Shown here in pieces: positions 60,451 to 64,000 of a DNA stretch of 64,000 bases. The stretch lies in assembly GCA_917880885.1 (NCBI GenBank), contig OU862915.1:36960676-37024675 (forward strand), read 5' to 3'. Numbering within the stretch: the first letter of the stretch is position 1; every line of letters starts with the position of its first letter. Both the position numbers and the translations under genes were made by a program. The notes beneath the pieces were generated by a model that worked only from the letters and a program-made list of their open reading frames with translations, had not been told where the DNA came from and made no database searches. The stretch comes from Limnephilus marmoratus. Lineage: Eukaryota; Arthropoda; Insecta; Trichoptera; Limnephilidae.

Positions 60451-60837
60451 TTTTTTTTTTTTTACAGTGATTACCACACAAGAATCTCAACTGCTCCCGT
60501 CTGGAGCCAGTGAGACTATGGCATCCCCAATTGGGGTAAGTTGTGAGGCTGAAGGTAGTGGGGAGGAGAAGGAGGTGGGGAAGAGGAAGGTTGGGAAGTA
60601 CCTGGCTATTCAGATCTGGTCACTAAACACGGCTAAAGCCATTTTCAAGCAACGTTTCAATTCTGAATGGTGGTCTTACACCAGGGCGATACTAATAGTA
60701 TCTTCCACTCTGGAACATGCCGCAAATATACTATATATTATTTTAAATGAATTAATTGTGAAATAACACAAATTAATCAAATAAAATTTATTTGCGCATG
60801 CCGGGTTCGAACCCGCGACCTCCTTTATTTACCTCCG
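60451..60837 (-). mobile_element. tRNA-derived SINE copy 3, inserted in the copia gene
   Basis: Minus-strand sense: box B GGTTCGAACCC (near 60803-60813), then the family body (GGGGATGCCATAGTCTC, CTGGCTCCAGACGGGAG) and an A tail seen as T16 at 60448-60463. The front of the tRNA head, including box A, is truncated or replaced. ATTT on both sides (60447-60450 and 60838-60841) is the minimal target duplication. The 391-base insertion is one more than a multiple of three, which exactly accounts for the frame change between the two copia halves. It is the youngest insertion that can be ordered in the window. Confidence 0.85.
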
Positions 60838-60841
60838 ATTT

Positions 60842-63466
60842 AAGAGAAGTGAGCATGTCAGCACAAAAACATGTGAAATAATTCATGGCGATACGTGCGG
60901 ACCCATGGAAGAAAAATCAATTGGCGGGTCGAGATATTTTGTCATTCTAAAGGATGACTTTTCTAACTTTAGAAGTGTGTATTTCGTTGAAGCAAAACAC
61001 GAGATTAAGCGCTGTTTGGAGGATTTTATAAATAAAGCCGAAAATACTACTGGAAACAAAGTCAAGATATTTCGGAGTGACAATGGGCTGGAATTCATAA
61101 ATAGAGAAGTAAAGGAAATATGTTCTAAGCATGGGATAACCCATCAGACTACTGTGCCCTATAATCCTGAACAAAATGGGAAAGCTGAGAGGGAAAATAG
61201 AACCCTAGTTGAAGCGGCACGAACAATGCTACACGCGAAGAATTTACCTAAGAAATTGTGGGCAGAAGCGGTAAATACTGCTGCTTTTGTCTTGAATAGA
61301 ACGGGGAAAGGAAAAGAAGGAAAATCTCCGTACGAAATATGGACAAATAGGAGCTTTGATGTTCATCATCTGAAGGCGTTTGGTTCACCAGTGTATGCAC
61401 ATATCCCAAAAGAGAAAAGAAGGAAATGGGATAAGAAGGGAGAGAAGGGTTTGATGGTAGGTTATGCTGAAAACGTCAAAGGCTATAGAATTTACTTCCC
61501 TAAGAAAAATAGCGTAGATGTAAAGAGAGATGTCATTTTCTTAAATCAAGAGGAAACAGAAGAAAATGAGGTTGTGTCGGATAATGTAAAGAGAGATGTC
61601 ATTTTCTTAAGTCAAGAGGAATCAGAGGAAAATAAGGTTGTGTCGGACCTGAATACTCAAAGTTTGTTGGGGTCAGAAGAAACAGTGGAAGAACAAAAGG
61701 TTGCTGAATGTGAGGAAACTCAAGTTACCCAAAATGACAGTCGTACAAGTCTCAGTGAAAACAGTTCTTTATGCGAAAGTGAAAGCCAAACTGAATACGA
61801 GCCATGCAGTGATGAACTATCAGACTTAGATGAAACATTGTTACCTCAAAATGAAAGAAGCAAGCGAGTGAGGAAACCGACAACATTCTATCAATGTCAA
61901 AATGTTTTAAGTGAAGCAAATGAGCCAGTGACATACAAAGAAGCTATGGAAAGAAGCGATGCGAATAGTTGGAAAGAGGCAATAATTAGAGAATTACAAA
62001 CTTTAGAAGAGAATAATACTTGGAATTTGTGTAATGCACCAGCACACGAAAAGGTTGTAAGTAGCAAGTGGGTTTTTAAGCTTAAAGGAAATGGTAATGA
62101 AAAGCAATATAAGGCTAGGCTAGTTGCAAGGGGGTTTGAGCAAAATGGTTATTTTGATTTAAGTGACATTTACGCTCCTGTGGCTAAATTATCAACATTT
62201 AGAATTTTTGTAGCAATAGCGACTAAATTAAATTTGCCTATATATCAAATGGACGTAATAGGTGCGTTTTTGTATGGGGATATAGACAAAGAAGTCTATA
62301 TTAGATTGCCAGAAGGGGCTTATTCTGAGGGAAATAATATTGTAAAACTAAATAAATCACTCTACGGTTTAAAGAGTTCCCCAAAGTGTTGGAACATAAA
62401 ATTCAATTCTGTAGTAAATAGAGTTAAGTCTAACTGTGACTCATGTTTATATTTAAGGTATTATGGAAATGAGAAAATGTTTATTTTACTTTATGTCGAT
62501 GATATTTTAATTTTTGGTACAAATGAGAAAGATATTTCTGAATTTAAGGGTATATTATGTAAAGAGTTTAAAATGAAGGACTTAGGGCTAATATCAAATT
62601 TCCTAGGTATAAATGTAAAACAAAATTTGAAAACGGGTATTACAGAACTAGATCAAAGAGAATATTTGGAAAATGTTTTAAAAAGATTCAACATGCAAAA
62701 TTGTAAGCCTATGTCAACCCCTATGGACCCTAATTTTAACACTAAAATATTTTTAAAAGACAGTATTGATGTAGACAAAAGTATTCAGAATTTGTGCAGA
62801 CAAATGATAGGATGTCTAATGTATGCTGCATCAGGTACCAGGCCTGATTTATGTTTTCCGGTGTCTATGTTAAGTAGGTATCAAACCTGTGCTAACAATG
62901 AGCTATTAAGTGCATTAAAGAGAGTGTTAAGATATGTAATGTATAGTCTGAATTATAAGTTAATTTATAAATGTAATGAAATGATTTTGGAAGGGTATTG
63001 CGACGCTGACTGGGGTGGTGATGTCAAGGACAGAAAATCCACTTCTGGATATATAATTTTGATTTATAATTGTCTTGTCGTATGGAGTTCAAAGAAGCAG
63101 GCTGCTGTTTCTTTGTCATCCACAGAATCAGAATATGTATCTATGAGCATGACTGCTAGTGAAGTGTCATGGATTATAAATCTGCTAACTGAACTGGATA
63201 TTAAAAATGTTTGCCCTGTAAATATATTTTGTGACAATCAGTCGGCATTAATAAATGCAAATACAGATGCTATAAAGCGATTAAAACATGTAGATATTCG
63301 CTACCATTTTGTTAAAGAATTAGTTAGAGAAAATAAGATTTGTGTTAGATATATTAACACAAATATGCAACCAGCAGACATATTAACAAAAGCTTTAAGC
63401 AGAGAGTTGATTGTAAAACATTTTAATAAGTGTGGTGTCATGAGCTCAACTTTTGTCACATGTTAA
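60842..63466 (+). CDS. Copia polyprotein, integrase-RT-RNase H part (disrupted)
   Basis: The reading frame is open from the SINE junction; the first ATG inside it is 60905. The integrase core has HGDTCGPM near 60885, RSDNGLEF near 61075 and GKAERENRT near 61185, supplying the DDE residues. A spacer with a duplicated VKRDVIFL segment (61520 and 61585) is followed by reverse transcriptase (KWVFKLKGNG, QMDVIGAFLYG, catalytic YVDD near 62490). RNase H comes last (CDADWGGD near 63000, SSTESEY near 63118, FCDNQSAL near 63225, KHVDIRYHF). All these motifs look intact. Loss of the upstream start and frame through the SINE should prevent normal expression. Confidence 0.9.
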   Translation, partial: KRSEHVSTKTCEIIHGDTCGPMEEKSIGGSRYFVILKDDFSNFRSVYFVEAKHEIKRCLEDFINKAENTTGNKVKIFRSDNGLEFINREVKEICSKHGITHQTTVPYNPEQNGKAERENRTLVEAARTMLHAKNLPKKLWAEAVNTAAFVLNRTGKGKEGKSPYEIWTNRSFDVHHLKAFGSPVYAHIPKEKRRKWDKKGEKGLMVGYAENVKGYRIYFPKKNSVDVKRDVIFLNQEETEENEVVSDNVKRDVIFLSQEESEENKVVSDLNTQSLLGSEETVEEQKVAECEETQVTQNDSRTSLSENSSLCESESQTEYEPCSDELSDLDETLLPQNERSKRVRKPTTFYQCQNVLSEANEPVTYKEAMERSDANSWKEAIIRELQTLEENNTWNLCNAPAHEKVVSSKWVFKLKGNGNEKQYKARLVARGFEQNGYFDLSDIYAPVAKLSTFRIFVAIATKLNLPIYQMDVIGAFLYGDIDKEVYIRLPEGAYSEGNNIVKLNKSLYGLKSSPKCWNIKFNSVVNRVKSNCDSCLYLRYYGNEKMFILLYVDDILIFGTNEKDISEFKGILCKEFKMKDLGLISNFLGINVKQNLKTGITELDQREYLENVLKRFNMQNCKPMSTPMDPNFNTKIFLKDSIDVDKSIQNLCRQMIGCLMYAASGTRPDLCFPVSMLSRYQTCANNELLSALKRVLRYVMYSLNYKLIYKCNEMILEGYCDADWGGDVKDRKSTSGYIILIYNCLVVWSSKKQAAVSLSSTESEYVSMSMTASEVSWIINLLTELDIKNVCPVNIFCDNQSALINANTDAIKRLKHVDIRYHFVKELVRENKICVRYINTNMQPADILTKALSRELIVKHFNKCGVMSSTFVTC

Positions 63467-63519
63467 AAAAAAAAGGTATTAATTATTATTAGTTTAACTG
63501 TATTTACATTGAGAAGGGG

Positions 63520-63706
63520 TGTTAGAAATATGGCAATGTAAATCGTGAATCTTAGGTTGGCTACAACGTAGCTGTTAATATTGATAAGTTGTCAATACTG
63601 CAATGTACTCCCTTGTCTATTACTCTCTTGTGTACGTTTCCAATGGTGAATAAAGAGTTAACATTATTACTGCATAAACTGGAGGATTTCATTTATAACA
63701 ATCACA
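63520..63706 (+). repeat. Copia 3' LTR
   Basis: The 187 bp appear identical to the 5' LTR. The purine tract GAGAAGGGG (63511-63519) lies immediately before it. Confidence 0.95.
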
Positions 63707-64000
63707 ATAGGGCCAAAGTTATGAACGACCAAAATAATTGTAACAAAGCGCCCGTAAAACGATGAATTTTTGCAAAAATTGTACTTTTTGAAAAAATTTT
63801 GATTGATGCGTGTCCAGGCCACGATTCTTACTAAGAATCCAAAGATTCAGACTGTTCGGAGCCATAAGGCTAACCGACCCCAAGTGCTTAAACGACCGAA
63901 CCCAAGTGTTAAAACGATGATTTAAAAAAAAAAATTCTTCGTAGATTTTTTGATTGATTCAAGTAAAGACCATGATTGTTAGTAAGAATCCAAAATTTTA
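63707..64000. repeat. Satellite array, continuation after the copia element
   Basis: The unit interrupted at 58670 resumes at ATAGGGCCAAAG and continues to the window edge with the same half A / half B structure, so the array extends beyond the window. Confidence 0.95.

Larger units (their letters stand above)
58671..63706 (+). mobile_element. Ty1/copia LTR retrotransposon inserted in the satellite, split by a SINE
   Basis: It is 5036 bp including a 391-bp SINE. The 187-bp LTRs look identical, and the 5-bp duplication ATAGG (58666-58670 and 63707-63711) joins the satellite motif CATAGGGCCAAAG across the insertion. Identical LTRs mean recent arrival. The polyprotein gene is now interrupted, so this copy cannot express full Gag-Pol. 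Confidence 0.95.

Noticed and set aside
34711..64000. CRISPR array
   Set aside because: Units are about 307 bp without the repeat-spacer pattern, there are no cas genes, and the DNA is eukaryotic.

Overview
This is eukaryotic nuclear DNA, almost certainly from an insect or a close arthropod relative. It is AT-rich and gene-poor. It carries spliceosomal GT-AG exon borders, complete BEL/Pao and Ty1/copia LTR retrotransposons, a mariner transposon, tRNA-derived SINEs, many decayed non-LTR retrotransposons and a very large satellite array. The copia element is primed by the insect-type half initiator-Met tRNA. I cannot name the order or species, and nothing bacterial is present.

1-20.2 kb is old intergenic DNA filled with repeats. 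It holds non-LTR reverse-transcriptase relics (1.75, 2.05, 5.2-7.0, 10.1, 11.4, 18.6 and 18.9 kb), an exact 417-bp tandem duplication (3.7-4.5 kb), nested inverted repeats (4.75 kb), a CpG-rich patch ending in a GC-rich palindrome (7.6-8.3 kb), the first of three palindromic A-tailed elements (9.6 kb) and a tRNA-derived SINE (10.8-12.3 kb). The one plausible host gene is on the minus strand at 15.87-18.09 kb. It has three phase-0 exons for a cysteine-containing, probably secreted protein, and an internally deleted mariner sits in its last visible intron.

20.2-29.2 kb is a nested structure. An outer DNA transposon with G-rich terminal inverted repeats and a TTA target duplication contains a broken multi-finger C2H2 zinc-finger array. 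An intact BEL/Pao retrotransposon (20357-27481, identical 383-bp LTRs, one 1704-residue polyprotein frame) has inserted into it.

29.2-34.7 kb is more old repeat sequence. Its 32.3-34.5 kb part is a diverged same-orientation duplicate of 10.1-13.3 kb, with a SINE at the matching position.

34.7-64 kb is one satellite array. The unit is about 307 bp and is itself a dimer of two related halves; each half carries a near-perfect palindrome. Longer higher-order repeats (about 1.45 and 3.55 kb) are visible. A Ty1/copia element (58671-63706, identical 187-bp LTRs, ATAGG target duplication) has inserted into the array, and a tRNA-derived SINE has since split its polyprotein gene.

The components work as mobile or selfish DNA and not as a pathway. 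The order of events can be read from the nesting: satellite, then copia, then SINE; and outer DNA transposon with zinc fingers, then Pao.
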